Shown: positions 8,847 through 19,387, counted from the first letter of the stretch. The stretch: DNA of 64,000 bases from Oleisolibacter albus (GCF_003336875.1 NZ_QGNJ01000021.1:1-64000), one strand, 5' to 3'. Program-made: numbers and translations. Notes: generated from the sequence alone by a model not told the origin.

Positions 8847-9306
8847 CGACATCCCCCTTGCTCCCGATGGCATCGCCTTACATCAGAGCCGGGGCATAAT
8901 CCAGCCTGCGCCTCCCGCTCTCCTCCTGTCAGGATCGCCGGTCGGGGGAACAGGCTCCCGCGGAAGCAGGGCGGCCCGACCCATTGATCCGCCGTCCGCT
9001 GAGATCCGCTGTCCTCCATCTGGTGTTGTCCCGGAACGCAGGCAGGGAGGGGCCGGATGGAACGCAGCACGTCCTTTACACGCCAAGTCCCACGACGGAC
9101 GGAGGTGGCCGTCCAACGGGCGCCGCTGGCGGTCCGGCTGCGTGTGATCCTCGGCCTATGTCTGGCGAGCTGGCTGCTGATCGGGTTTCTCGTCTGGATC
9201 ATCTAGCCTGCCGGAAGTGCGGGGCAGACGGCCGCTCTGGTCTCTTGCTGCCGATATCCGCCCCTCTCCATAGTGGCGCCGGTCCAGGGGATCGGAGCAC
9301 ATACCG
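8847..9306. other. Divergent intergenic region holding one small candidate gene
   Basis: This 460-bp stretch separates the minus-strand epimerase operon from the plus-strand glycosyltransferase at 9307. The only coding signal I see is the 49-codon frame at 9057-9206. No clear promoter, operator or terminator was recognised in the rest. Confidence 0.5.
9057..9206 (+). CDS. Predicted small single-pass membrane protein (49 residues)
   Basis: The frame has GGGAGGGG a few bases before its ATG. It encodes a basic N-terminal half rich in Arg followed by a hydrophobic helix (residues about 30-49: VILGLCLASWLLIGFLVWII), ending at TAG 9206. The layout, positive inside then one membrane segment at the extreme C-terminus, is that of a small tail-anchored membrane protein. 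I do not recognise a family. It stands 100 bases before the glycosyltransferase at 9307 on the same strand. Confidence 0.5.
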   Translation: MERSTSFTRQVPRRTEVAVQRAPLAVRLRVILGLCLASWLLIGFLVWII

Positions 9307-10389
9307 ATGGCAGTGGCAGGGCCGCATCTGGTTTACGATATCAGTCCGCACGGATTCGGCCATCTGGCCCAGAGCGCCGGGGTGGTGGCGGCGTTGCGCC
9401 GCCGGTATCCCGATCTGCGCCTGACCCTGCGCTGCGCCCATGGGGCGGAGGTGGTGTCCCGCTTCATCCCGCCGCCCTGGGACCGCGCCGATCCGCCGCC
9501 GGAACTGGGCATGGCCATGCTGGGGCCGAACGATGTCGATGTGGACCGCAGTCTCGCCTATTACCGCGACCTGCACCGCGATTGGCACGGGCTGGTGCGG
9601 CAGGAAGGGGCACGCCTCGCGGATCTGCGCCCCGATCTCCTGGTGGCCAATGCGGGCCATGTGGGGCTGGCCGCGGCCCAGGCCCGGGGCATTCCGGCCG
9701 TGGCCGTCAGTTCGCTGGACTGGTACGACATCGCCCGCGCCTATTTTCCGCCCGAAGCCGCTCCCCTGCTTGAGCCGATGCGGGCCGCCTATGCCGGTGC
9801 GGCCGCCTTCATCCGCCTGGATCCGGCCCTGCCCATGGCCGATTTCCCGAATTGCCGCAGCGCCGGCCCGGTGGCGCGGCTGGGGGTCGACCGGCGGGCG
9901 GCATTGCTGGCCGGTCGTCCGCGCTGCCGCCACATCATCCTTGTTTCCTTCGGCGGCTGGCCCGGACAAGGGCCGTTGCAGCGTGTTCCCATGATGGAAG
10001 CGGTGCTCTGGCTGGTCAGCGATCCGGCCCTGGCGGCGCCGGGTCGGCCGGACATCCTGCATGCCGACAGTCTCGGCCTGTCCTTTCCCGACCTGGTCCG
10101 CAGCAGCGACCTTGTGCTGACCAAGCCCGGCTACGGCATGTTCGTCGAGTCCGTCTGCAACGGCACGCGGCTGCTCTCTCTGGAGCGGCCGGACTGGCCG
10201 GAGACAGCGGGCATGGTCGCCTGGGCCGAGCGGCACGGGGTGACGGAGGCCTTGCCGCCCGCTGTGCTGAACACCCCGGCCCTGGATCTGGCCATCACCG
10301 CTCTGCTGGAGCGGCCGGTGCCGCCGCCGCCGCATCCGACCGGCGGAGAGGATGCGGCTGCCATCATCGCCGGCCTGCTCAGGGCCTGA
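9307..10389 (+). CDS. GT-B-like glycosyltransferase (MurG-related)
   Basis: The protein has 360 residues. The N-terminus (VYDISPHGFGHLAQSAGVV) resembles the glycine-rich donor/acceptor loop of MurG-type and UDP-glycosyltransferase folds. The C-terminal half has SSDLVLTKPGYGMFVESV, the typical nucleotide-sugar binding region with a conserved Lys-Pro-Gly. This supports transfer of a sugar from a nucleotide donor, but the substrate cannot be predicted. Its last 11 bases overlap the convergent epimerase gene. Confidence 0.7.
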   Translation: MAVAGPHLVYDISPHGFGHLAQSAGVVAALRRRYPDLRLTLRCAHGAEVVSRFIPPPWDRADPPPELGMAMLGPNDVDVDRSLAYYRDLHRDWHGLVRQEGARLADLRPDLLVANAGHVGLAAAQARGIPAVAVSSLDWYDIARAYFPPEAAPLLEPMRAAYAGAAAFIRLDPALPMADFPNCRSAGPVARLGVDRRAALLAGRPRCRHIILVSFGGWPGQGPLQRVPMMEAVLWLVSDPALAAPGRPDILHADSLGLSFPDLVRSSDLVLTKPGYGMFVESVCNGTRLLSLERPDWPETAGMVAWAERHGVTEALPPAVLNTPALDLAITALLERPVPPPPHPTGGEDAAAIIAGLLRA

Positions 10390-11341
10390 CCGACCGGCGG
10401 TACCAGCGGGCCATCTCGTCCAGCCCCTGCTCCAGCGGGACCGGCGGCTGCCAGTCCAGCAGGGCCCTGGTTGCGCCGATATCCACCTGCAACGGGTCCA
10501 GCAGCGGACCAAGGTCGAGCCTGGGCTGGGCCAGCCGGCGGATACCCCCCAGCAGCGGCTCCGGCACGGCGAACAGGCGCGCCGGCCGCTCCAGGGCCTG
10601 CCCCAGCATCCGGACCAGGGCCGGCACCGTCGGGTCTTCGCCATCGGACACGGTCAGGATCTGTCCGGGCGCCCTGGGGTGGAGAGCCGCCCGCAGCAGC
10701 AGATCGGCCAGATTGGCGACACCGACCAGACTGCGCCGGCTGCGCACGCCGGCAAGCGGCAGGGGCATTCCCCGCTCGACCAGCCGCAGCAGGCGCAACA
10801 GATTGGCGCACACGCCGGGACCGTGGACCAGTGGTGGGCGCACAATCACCAGGTCCAGTCCCGTCCTCGCCGCCAGCGCCTGTAGGGCCTGCTCTGCCAG
10901 GAACTTCGACTGGGCATAGGGACCGTTGGGGGCCGGCACCGATTGTGGGCCGAAAGGAGAGGGGCCGCTGTGATCGCCGAAGACCTTGGCGCTGCTGACG
11001 AAGACCAGCCGCTTGACCCCGGCCCGGATTGCCGCTTCGGCGACACGGATCGAACCCTGGAGGTTGATCTCCTCGTAATCGCGGGGGGTATGGCCGCTGC
11101 TGTGGGCGAGGGCAGCGCAATGGATCACCGCTTCGCATCCGCACAGATCCCGCCAGGGCAGTGCATCGAGTCGCAATTCCCAGCCGGGATATTGATTTGA
11201 GGCCGGTGCGGCGACCAGGGGCGTGCCCCCCTCCCTCGCCGCCGCACGGACGCCGGCACGGACGCCGATTGCCTGCGCCGTGGGATGGGAGACGACCCTT
11301 TGTCCGATGAAGCCATTGGCTCCGGTCACGAAGATCGGCAT
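10379..11341 (-). CDS. NAD-dependent epimerase/reductase (WbpV-like)
   Basis: The 320-residue extended SDR protein has GANGFIGQ (7-14), the VSSAKVFGD serine region and the catalytic Tyr/Lys in GPYAQSKFLAEQ. The pattern VIHCAALAH...RPPLVHGPGV fits the UDP-glucose 4-epimerase family, especially WbpV/VipB-like proteins that reduce 4-keto sugars such as the UDP-QuiNAc precursor. These often work beside undecaprenyl-phosphate sugar transferases; the one in this window is far away at 50991. Sugar specificity is inference. Confidence 0.8.
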   Translation of the reverse strand: MPIFVTGANGFIGQRVVSHPTAQAIGVRAGVRAAAREGGTPLVAAPASNQYPGWELRLDALPWRDLCGCEAVIHCAALAHSSGHTPRDYEEINLQGSIRVAEAAIRAGVKRLVFVSSAKVFGDHSGPSPFGPQSVPAPNGPYAQSKFLAEQALQALAARTGLDLVIVRPPLVHGPGVCANLLRLLRLVERGMPLPLAGVRSRRSLVGVANLADLLLRAALHPRAPGQILTVSDGEDPTVPALVRMLGQALERPARLFAVPEPLLGGIRRLAQPRLDLGPLLDPLQVDIGATRALLDWQPPVPLEQGLDEMARWYRRSVRP

Positions 11342-11729
11342 GGACCCGGAACGAAGCGTGGTGGGAGTAGGTTTCTCAAGATCATGCCAGTTGCGGGCGG
11401 TGACGACGAGCGTTTACGGTTCCAATAGCACATTCTGTGCTTGCGCTGACCATGCCGGCGCGGCTAATCCACTATGGTTCGGCGGTTGCAGGATGGTGTC
11501 CAATGATTGAGCGGAATTGCTGATGAATTTAATTTTGGCTACTTTCATCCTTATTTATATTTCTATTTGTTTATTTTATGTATCTCCTGCTCATGAACGA
11601 CTTGCATTTCTTACCCTTCCGTGAAGGGGCTCCACATTCGCCGCAGGCGATTTCTCATCCTGCCCCCTTGTTTTCAAGGGTCCGAAGGCCTTAGCTGGGC
11701 CTCATCTTTGACCTTGCGCGGGGTCCGTG
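11342..11729. other. AT-rich intergenic island with two hairpins and a possible 33-residue ORF
   Basis: This 388-bp gap contains a sharply AT-rich core at about 11515-11590, unlike its surroundings. A short frame (11523-11624) would encode a very hydrophobic 33-residue peptide. Two compact inverted repeats follow: CCCTTC/GAAGGG around CGT (11614-11628) and CCCTTG/CAAGGG around TTTT (11665-11680). Neither is followed by a T run, so they are not standard terminators. The region could hold the promoter of the FAD-dependent oxidoreductase at 11730, but I could not pick a convincing -35/-10 pair. Confidence 0.5.
11523..11624 (+). CDS. Possible 33-residue hydrophobic peptide
   Basis: The ATG at 11523 opens MNLILATFILIYISICLFYV followed by SPAHERLAFLTLP, a single predicted membrane helix with a short polar tail. 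Ribosome-binding support is weak. T-rich DNA produces hydrophobic residues by chance, so this may be spurious. Its stop lies inside the first hairpin of the intergenic island. Confidence 0.2.
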   Translation: MNLILATFILIYISICLFYVSPAHERLAFLTLP

Positions 11730-12848
11730 ATGGATCGGGTCGATTCGGTGGTGATCGGGGCTGGAGTCGTCGGTCTTGCGGTTGCGCGTGCCCTGGCCCT
11801 GGCCGGGCATGAGGTGGTGATCCTGGAAGCCGAGCGCAGCTTCGGCAGCGGCACCAGTTCGCGCAACAGCGAGGTCATCCATGCCGGCCTCTATTATCCC
11901 ACCGGGTCGCTGAAGGCGGGGCTGTGTGTTACCGGCCGGGATGCGCTCTATGCCTATTGCCACACGCGCGGTCTGCCGCACCGGCGCTGCGGCAAGCTCA
12001 TCGTTGCCACCGATTCCAGCCAGATGGACAGGCTGGCGGCCTTGCAGGCCAAGGCTCTTGCCAATGGCGTCACGGATCTGGTGCCACTTGATCCTGCCGC
12101 GGTGCAGGCCATGGAGCCGGCCATCCGCTGTGTCGCGGCCCTGTGGTCGCCGTCGACCGGGATCATCGACAGCCATGCCCTGATGCTGTCCTATCTTGGC
12201 GATGTCGAAGCCGCAGGTGGCGCCATCGCCTATGAAAGCCCGCTGGTCGGCGGCAGCGTCACCCGGGACGGGCTGGTCCTGGAGGTGGGCGGGGCCTCGC
12301 CCTGCGCCATCCTGGCCCGGACCGTGGTCAATGCAGCCGGCCTGGGTGCGCAGGCCGTGGCCCGGCTGATCCGCGGTGTTCCGCCCGACAGCGTTCCGGG
12401 CCTGTACCTGGCCAAGGGCAATTACTACGCCCTGTCCGGCCGGTCGCCCTTTTCCCGCCTGATCTATCCGATCCCCGAGCCGGGTGGCCTGGGTGTGCAT
12501 GTCACCATCGACCTGGGAGGGCAGGCCCGATTCGGGCCGGACGTGGAATGGGTCGAGCAGGTCGGCTACGATGTCGACCCTGCCCGGGCGGAGCGGTTTT
12601 ATGCCGCCGTTCGGCGGTACTGGCCGGATCTGCCCGATGACGCCCTGGTTCCAGGCTATGCCGGCATCCGGCCGAAGCTGGTGGGGCCTGGAACAGCCGA
12701 TAGCGACTTCATGATCCAGGGGCCGGCGGAGCATGGCGTGCCTGGTCTGGTCAATCTCTACGGAATTGAATCCCCGGGGCTGACGGCATCCCTGGCCCTG
12801 GCTGACCGGGCCGTGGCATCTCTGGCGTCCGTTGCAATCCCGGCCTGA
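11730..12848 (+). CDS. FAD-dependent oxidoreductase (L-2-hydroxyglutarate oxidase-like)
   Basis: This 372-residue DAO-superfamily flavoprotein starts with the dinucleotide-binding motif [10 protein letters not shown] and an E at the end of the second strand (VVILEAE). [21 protein letters not shown] is typical of LhgO/YgaF proteins, which oxidise L-2-hydroxyglutarate to 2-oxoglutarate and pass electrons to the quinone pool. The substrate is inferred from that family. A GTG codon one step upstream (11727) is an alternative start. It precedes gmhA by 75 bases on the same strand; no functional tie to heptose synthesis is evident. Confidence 0.85.
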   Translation: MDRVDSVVIGAGVVGLAVARALALAGHEVVILEAERSFGSGTSSRNSEVIHAGLYYPTGSLKAGLCVTGRDALYAYCHTRGLPHRRCGKLIVATDSSQMDRLAALQAKALANGVTDLVPLDPAAVQAMEPAIRCVAALWSPSTGIIDSHALMLSYLGDVEAAGGAIAYESPLVGGSVTRDGLVLEVGGASPCAILARTVVNAAGLGAQAVARLIRGVPPDSVPGLYLAKGNYYALSGRSPFSRLIYPIPEPGGLGVHVTIDLGGQARFGPDVEWVEQVGYDVDPARAERFYAAVRRYWPDLPDDALVPGYAGIRPKLVGPGTADSDFMIQGPAEHGVPGLVNLYGIESPGLTASLALADRAVASLASVAIPA

Positions 12849-12923
12849 CGGTGCGCCGCATTGTCTCCGTGCTGGCGGCAGGCTAGATAACGCCTCTACC
12901 CCCAGCCGGAGCAGATCCCGACC

Positions 12924-13499
12924 ATGGCTCATGACGGCGAAGAGCTGATCCGCCGCAGCTTTCTCGACAGCGCGGCCAATTTCACTGCCCTGGCCGGCAT
13001 GGCGCCGCAGGTGGCTGCTGCGGCCGAACGCATGATCGCCAGCATCCGCGCCGGCGGAAAGGTGATGTTCTGCGGCAATGGCGGCTCGGCCGCCGATGCC
13101 CAGCATCTGGCCACCGAACTGCTGGGGCGCTATCTGCGCAACCGGCCGGCGTTGCCGGCCCTGGCGCTGACGACCGACAGCTCGGCGCTGACGGCCATCG
13201 GCAATGATTTCGGTTTCGTGGATGTCTTCGCCCGCCAGCTGCGGGGGCTGGGACGGTCCGGCGACCTGCTGGTGGCCATCACCACGTCCGGCAACAGCCC
13301 GAACGTGCTGGAGGCGGTCAAGGCCGCCCGGGAGATGGGCATCGGCGTCATCGGACTGACCGGGCAGGGCGGTGGCGCCCTGCGCGATGCCTGCGACCTG
13401 TGCCTCTGCGTCCCGTCCGCCCATACCCCCCGTATCCAGGAAATGCACATCGCCGTCGGGCATCTGCTGTGCGAACTGGTGGAGAACGCCTTCGCATGA
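12924..13499 (+). CDS. gmhA: Sedoheptulose-7-phosphate isomerase
   Basis: It converts sedoheptulose-7-phosphate to D-glycero-D-manno-heptose-7-phosphate, the first step to the heptose of LPS core or of heptose-containing glycans. The 191-residue SIS-domain protein carries [20 protein letters not shown] (binding loop with zinc-ligand His), TTSGNSPNV and the C-terminal [15 protein letters not shown] with its conserved histidine. Length is normal. Its TGA overlaps the ATG of gmhB. Confidence 0.95.
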   Translation: MAHDGEELIRRSFLDSAANFTALAGMAPQVAAAAERMIASIRAGGKVMFCGNGGSAADAQHLATELLGRYLRNRPALPALALTTDSSALTAIGNDFGFVDVFARQLRGLGRSGDLLVAITTSGNSPNVLEAVKAAREMGIGVIGLTGQGGGALRDACDLCLCVPSAHTPRIQEMHIAVGHLLCELVENAFA

Positions 13500-14023
13500 G
13501 CCCCGTTGCCGCCAAGCCTGCCGCCTTCCTGGACCGGGACGGCGTGTTGAATGTCGATTTCAATTTCGTCCATCGGCCGGACCAGGTGGTCTGGGTCGAC
13601 GGGGCGCCGCAGGCGGTCCGCCGGCTGAACCAGGCCGGATTCTGGGTCTTCATCGTCACCAACCAGTCCGGTATCGGCCGCGGCCATTATGACGAGGCGA
13701 CGGTGGAGCATCTGCATCGCTGGATGCAGACCGAACTGGCGTCCATGGGCGCCCGGATCGACGATGCGCGCTATTGCCCCTATCATCCCGAGGCGCCGTT
13801 GCCGGCCTATCGCTGTGCCTCCGACTGGCGCAAGCCGGAGCCGGGCATGCTGTTCGATCTGGCCCGGCATTGGCCGGTCGATATGGGCCGCAGCTTCATG
13901 ATCGGCGACAAGGACACGGATGTGCAGGCCGCGGCGGCGGCCGGCATCCCCGGCTATCTGTTCCGGGGCGGCAATCTCGATGAGCTGGTGGCGGGCATCC
14001 TGGCGGCGCAGCCGGTGACCTGA
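13496..14023 (+). CDS. gmhB: D-glycero-D-manno-heptose 1,7-bisphosphate 7-phosphatase
   Basis: This HAD-superfamily phosphatase of 175 residues has the nucleophile motif FLDRDGVLN (DxDGxxN), the motif II region [12 protein letters not shown], a zinc-binding loop reading [14 protein letters not shown], and motif III/IV KPEPGML...[12 protein letters not shown]. It dephosphorylates heptose-1,7-bisphosphate. ATG 13496 overlaps the gmhA stop (ATGA), so the pair is coupled. The heptokinase and nucleotidyltransferase that would complete either ADP- or GDP-heptose synthesis are not in the window. Confidence 0.94.
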   Translation: MSPVAAKPAAFLDRDGVLNVDFNFVHRPDQVVWVDGAPQAVRRLNQAGFWVFIVTNQSGIGRGHYDEATVEHLHRWMQTELASMGARIDDARYCPYHPEAPLPAYRCASDWRKPEPGMLFDLARHWPVDMGRSFMIGDKDTDVQAAAAAGIPGYLFRGGNLDELVAGILAAQPVT

Positions 14024-14026
14024 GCG

Positions 14027-15175
14027 TCAGTCGGCCACCGGCCGGTGATTGTCGGACCGTGGAGCCGATGCCACGGCCTGCCTGATGACGCCGGCCAGGG
14101 CCGTGGCCACCCGCGGGCGGTCGAACAGGGAAGCCGCCCGCTGCCGCCCCTCCTGTCCCAGCCGCAGCCGCAGCCCGGCATCGTCGCGCAGCCGGCGCAG
14201 GGCCGTCACCCAGGCATCCGGCCCCTCGGCCAGCAGCCCGCAGCCGCCATCCGCCAGAAGGACGCGGTTCTCACCCACCGGGGAGGCCACCACCGGTCGT
14301 CCGGCGGCCATGGCCTGGATGATCTTGTAACCGGACTTGCCGCGCTCGAACGGGGCGTCGGGCACCGGCATCAGCACGGCATGCACCCCGGAAAGCAGAG
14401 GACCTTCGCTGCTTTCCGCCCAGGGATGGAATTCCTCCGGTACGCCGGGAAGTCCGGCCGGGTGGGCGGCGATGGTGACCAGCGTCAACGCCTGCTCCCC
14501 CGCCAACCGGCGCAGGGGGGCGGCCAGGGCGGCCAGATAGCGGGCCGAGGCGGGCGTTCCCACCCAGCCCAGCCGGAATTCAGCCGCCGCCGACACAGGC
14601 GGCGCGGGGTGGTCGGGATAGCGGCGCAGGTCCACCGGCGTCGGCAGCTTCACCACCAGGCGGGCTCCGGCGGATGCGGCCCACTGGCCGAGCCAGTCAT
14701 TGCCGACCGTGACCGCGGCCGCCCCGGCTGCCAGCCGCTCCAGCTTGTCCGCCAGGATCCGGCGAACCAGGGGGCTGGCATGGCCGGCATAGCGCGTGTG
14801 CCAGGCATCGTCGAAATCCAGCAGATAGGGGCGGCGGCGCAGCAGCCGGCGCTCCAGCGCCAGCGGCAGATAGGGCAGCATCTCCTTCTCGATCCAGATC
14901 AGGTCCGGCGAGCCCGGCCATCCTGGCGTCGTCTGCCCGACCCGCAGCAGCGTGCGCAGCCGCGCGGCGTAATAGCCGGCGAGCCGCAGGGGACTGCTTG
15001 CCTGGCCGGCATAGAGCCGGCGCAGATAGGCGTCATCGAAGAAGGGGCAAGCGGTGACCGCGATGCCCGCTGCGGCCAGATCCGGGATCAGATCCAGCAG
15101 ACGCAGGCGGCTGCTGGCACCCATCCGGTCGTAACGGGTCAGCGCAAGGATCTGCAGGGGCGGCCCCGGTGGCAC
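14027..15175 (-). CDS. Glycosyltransferase, GT-B fold (family 4-like)
   Basis: The protein has 382 residues. The C-terminal half shows RLGWVGTPASARYL, then PFERGKSGYKIIQAMAAGRP and a GLLAEGPDAW segment, the usual nucleotide-sugar site with conserved Lys and Glu-like positions of GT4 enzymes. The start at 15175 is a GTG; no better ATG lies ahead of the conserved N-terminus (ILALTRYDRMGASSRLR). It is convergent with gmhB, with only a three-base gap. It probably builds LPS or EPS; sugar specificity is unknown. Confidence 0.8.
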   Translation of the reverse strand: MPPGPPLQILALTRYDRMGASSRLRLLDLIPDLAAAGIAVTACPFFDDAYLRRLYAGQASSPLRLAGYYAARLRTLLRVGQTTPGWPGSPDLIWIEKEMLPYLPLALERRLLRRRPYLLDFDDAWHTRYAGHASPLVRRILADKLERLAAGAAAVTVGNDWLGQWAASAGARLVVKLPTPVDLRRYPDHPAPPVSAAAEFRLGWVGTPASARYLAALAAPLRRLAGEQALTLVTIAAHPAGLPGVPEEFHPWAESSEGPLLSGVHAVLMPVPDAPFERGKSGYKIIQAMAAGRPVVASPVGENRVLLADGGCGLLAEGPDAWVTALRRLRDDAGLRLRLGQEGRQRAASLFDRPRVATALAGVIRQAVASAPRSDNHRPVAD

Positions 15176-15237
15176 GGTCGGTTCGGTGCCGCCATCCTAA
15201 GCCCCGCGCGGTCAGGGGGCCATTCCCCCGGAAGGGG

Positions 15238-15558
15238 TCAGTCCAGCGTACTCATGATGGAGAAGCACAGGGCGTCGCCCTGGGCGTGCAGGGTCTTCAG
15301 CGCATCCTTGGGCAAGGGGATCTTCTTGACCCGGCAATAGGCGACGATAAGCCGGGCCAGCTGATAGCTTTCCACCTCCAGCGCACCGCTGACCCCGGCT
15401 GTGGACTGGCTGACCAGCCGGATCGACGGCGGCGGGCCTTCCAGCACCTGCACCTCCACGATGCGGCGGCCCGGGTCGAACCCGTCGGGCGGCACCGTCT
15501 GGAAGACCGCCCGCAACTCGTCATTGGAGAAGATGATATGCCGGATCTCGGTGATCAT
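15238..15558 (-). CDS. Conserved-looking hypothetical protein, cotranscribed with sigma-54 activator
   Basis: This 106-residue soluble protein has no signal peptide or membrane helix. I do not recognise a family. Its ATG lies 11 bases after the stop of the sigma-54-type regulator upstream, so the two very likely share a transcript. Composition is balanced, with two predicted helical stretches (ESYQLARLIVAYCRVKKIPL; KDALKTLHAQGDALCFSIM). A small partner of the regulator is possible but unproven. Confidence 0.65.
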   Translation of the reverse strand: MITEIRHIIFSNDELRAVFQTVPPDGFDPGRRIVEVQVLEGPPPSIRLVSQSTAGVSGALEVESYQLARLIVAYCRVKKIPLPKDALKTLHAQGDALCFSIMSTLD

Positions 15559-15569
15559 CGGGGGCGTCC

Positions 15570-17213
<1,644 letters not shown>

Positions 17214-17453
17214 GGTGGGATTTTCTTGCGTATTTCAAGGGTTTGGCAGCGCGGCCCGTCGTCGGCTTCTGAATTTTGCAGTGCCAAGGGCATGGTCGGG
17301 TGGTGCGGTCGGCCGATGCCGGCCGTTGGTCTTCCATCCGGGATATCGGCAAGGGGCCGTCATCCCCTCCATCCGCGCGGCGGGCGGCGGCGCAGTCAGG
17401 GTGCCGCGATCAATCGCGCCGGTGTCACGGCCGGGCCGGTGCGGGCCGGATGG

Positions 17454-17894
17454 TCAGTCCCCGTCCTCGTCGGCGAAGGGAAAGGCCGGGCCGTCCTGCG
17501 TGTCGGTGCGGAAGCGCCAGACCTTGGGTTCGTCGATCCGCAGCTGGCCGCTGGCCATGCGGTCGAAGATGCGGACCGCCAGTTCCGCCTGCAGCCGCTC
17601 GGCCCAGGGCGCCATGGCTGCCAACCCCTGGCGCAGATAGGCCGGCGCATAGAGCGTGGCGGCAATGCCCTCGCCATGGTGCATCACCAGATCGACCACC
17701 GTATCGGCCACCTCCTGCGGTTCCAGCACCGTCTCGATTCCGCTCACGGCGGCGGCCAGAACGGGATAGAGCAGGTGCCGCCGATCCTCCAGCCCCTCGC
17801 GCTGCTCCACCATGTCCGCCACCCGCAGCAGATAGGCGGCCTTGGCCGCTGGCAGCCCGACCAGGGCACGATCCAGGATTTGGCGATGGTTCAT
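17454..17894 (-). CDS. Hypothetical protein
   Basis: From ATG 17894 this is a 146-residue soluble protein (MNHRQILDRALVGLPAAKAA...) with no signal peptide, membrane helix or motif I can name. Helical content looks high, with a Pro/Phe/Asp-rich end. A longer frame begins at 17942 but adds an unlike N-terminus. Third codon positions are strongly GC-rich, which supports real coding. It stands alone between the sigma-54 regulator and the LacI-family gene. Confidence 0.55.
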   Translation of the reverse strand: MNHRQILDRALVGLPAAKAAYLLRVADMVEQREGLEDRRHLLYPVLAAAVSGIETVLEPQEVADTVVDLVMHHGEGIAATLYAPAYLRQGLAAMAPWAERLQAELAVRIFDRMASGQLRIDEPKVWRFRTDTQDGPAFPFADEDGD

Positions 17895-18245
17895 CGGGGC
17901 ACCGGAAACAGCGGGATGGTTGACCCATGCTGGCCCAGGCAACGCGCCAAGGGCAAGAGTCCGTGCCTATCCGGACCGTGCCATTGCCGCATCGGGCACG
18001 ATATCGGCTTCAACGCCGGAAAGGTGGCGCCGGCGGCCCTGTTGCGCGACGGCGGTCTGCGGCGGCGTCTGGACCGGCCAACCGGATCCAAGGCCGGATA
18101 CGGGCTCGACCGCATGCTGCGGCGTTATTTCGACCTGCTGACCACAACCGATGGGCCATGACAGAGCCTGGGCCTTTGCTGTACCTCTGGACCCGGCCCG
18201 CACGGCTGGATCAGGATGGGCCGGAACGCAGGGAAGTCGCAAGGC
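17895..18245. other. Intergenic region before the LacI-family gene, with one doubtful ORF
   Basis: The 351-bp stretch separates a minus-strand hypothetical gene from the LacI-family regulator. It contains one open frame (17916-18161) whose codons have GC-rich third positions, listed separately. No copy of the ACCGGTGTCA operator is present, so autoregulation of the LacI gene through that site is not supported. No clear promoter was recognised. Confidence 0.5.
17916..18161 (+). CDS. Possible small protein of 81 residues
   Basis: The frame begins at ATG 17916 and ends at TGA 18161. The second half (GHDIGFNAGKVAPAALLRDG and onward to YFDLLTTTDGP) looks protein-like with GC-rich third positions. 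The first 25 residues look random, with several Cys and Pro. Ribosome-binding support is weak. It may be a real small gene with a different start, a gene remnant, or chance. Confidence 0.25.
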   Translation: MVDPCWPRQRAKGKSPCLSGPCHCRIGHDIGFNAGKVAPAALLRDGGLRRRLDRPTGSKAGYGLDRMLRRYFDLLTTTDGP

Positions 18246-19346
18246 ATGGTCGAGTCCAAGACGAAGAAGACGAAACAGGGTGTGCAGCCGGCCACGGATG
18301 CCGCCGCCCCCCTGACCTGGACCCTGAAGCGCAAGCCGACCATCAATGATGTGGCCCGCCTGGCCGAGGTGTCGAAAAAGACGGTGTCGCGGGTGATCAA
18401 CCAGTCGCCCTTCGTCAAGGACGACACGCGGGAGAAGATCGACGCCATCATCCGCCAGATCGGCTATGCCCCCGATCCCCAGGCCCGCGGACTGGCGTCC
18501 CAGCGCTCTTTCCTGCTGGGGCTGGTTTATGACAACCCCAATGCCCAATATATCGTCAATATCCAGAACGGTGTGCTGGAGGCCAGCCGCAAGGCGGGCT
18601 ACGAGCTGGTGGTGCATCCCTGCGACCGCAGCAATCCCCGCTTCGCCGCCGATGTGAAGCGATTCGTCGAACGGCAGAAGCTGGACGGGGTGGTGCTGCT
18701 GCCGCCGGTGTCGGAGAACAATGCCCTGGCCGAGACGCTGGCCGAGGCCGGCTGCCGGGTGGTCCGCATCGTGGCTGCGCCCCTGGACCAGCCTGCCAAC
18801 ACCGTCGTCTATCATGACTGGAAGGCGGCGGGCGAGGTGGCGGACCATCTGGTGGATCTGGGCCATCGCGCCATCGGCTTCATCACCGGCCCGTCCTTCT
18901 ACCGCTCGGCCCATGAACGTGCCCGCGGCTTCATCGACCGTCTGGCCGCCCACGGCATCACCCTGCCGCCGGAGCGGGTGGTGGAGGGCGCCTACACCTT
19001 CGAGTCCGGTGATGCCGCGGCGGAGACCCTGCTGGGACGGCCGGATCGGCCAACCGCCATATTCGCCAGCAATGACGAGATGGCGGCCGGTGTCTACAAG
19101 GCGGCCTACCGGCGCGGGCTGGTCATTCCCCGCGACCTGACCGTGATCGGTTTCGACGACAGCGCGCTGGCATCGCGCATGTGTCCGACGCTCAGCACCG
19201 TGCGCTCCCCCATCCGCGATATGGGCCGGATGGCGGCGGAAAAGCTGATCGCCCGCATCGCAGCCGGCGATGCCGCCCCGATCGGTGCCAGCGAAGTGGT
19301 GCCCCATCTGCTGGTGCGCGAAAGCTCGGCGGCGCCCGCCACCTGA
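18246..19346 (+). CDS. LacI-family transcriptional regulator, likely hexuronate/pectin repressor
   Basis: The 366-residue protein has a LacI helix-turn-helix (TINDVARLAEVSKKTVSRVIN, about 31-51) after an unusual 30-residue Lys/Thr/Ala-rich extension. The hinge and a periplasmic-binding-like effector domain follow, ending with the normal GFDDSALASRMCPTLSTVR segment. It lies 202 bp upstream of uxaC on the same strand, at the head of the catabolic locus. This position and the palindromic ACCGGTGTCA sites nearby make it the best candidate for the regulon repressor. A LacI-family protein (HumR) plays that part for hexuronate genes in Caulobacter. ATG 18216 is an alternative start. Confidence 0.88.
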   Translation: MVESKTKKTKQGVQPATDAAAPLTWTLKRKPTINDVARLAEVSKKTVSRVINQSPFVKDDTREKIDAIIRQIGYAPDPQARGLASQRSFLLGLVYDNPNAQYIVNIQNGVLEASRKAGYELVVHPCDRSNPRFAADVKRFVERQKLDGVVLLPPVSENNALAETLAEAGCRVVRIVAAPLDQPANTVVYHDWKAAGEVADHLVDLGHRAIGFITGPSFYRSAHERARGFIDRLAAHGITLPPERVVEGAYTFESGDAAAETLLGRPDRPTAIFASNDEMAAGVYKAAYRRGLVIPRDLTVIGFDDSALASRMCPTLSTVRSPIRDMGRMAAEKLIARIAAGDAAPIGASEVVPHLLVRESSAAPAT

Positions 19347-19387
19347 CCTGACCCTCACCTGTCCGGACCCGGCCGCATGATTGCCGA

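Noticed and set aside
17230-17260. TGGCA-containing stretch considered as a sigma-54 promoter upstream of the activator
   Set aside because: The -12 GC element at the required spacing is absent.
17414-17428. GCCGGTGTCA, one base from the operator half-site, between the sigma-54 regulator and a hypothetical gene
   Set aside because: It has one mismatch in the invariant core, a poor second half and is downstream of both neighbouring starts.
18158-18349. Open frame overlapping the LacI gene start with an ATGA junction to the 81-codon frame
   Set aside because: It runs through the conserved LacI helix-turn-helix in another frame and has no protein-like pattern.
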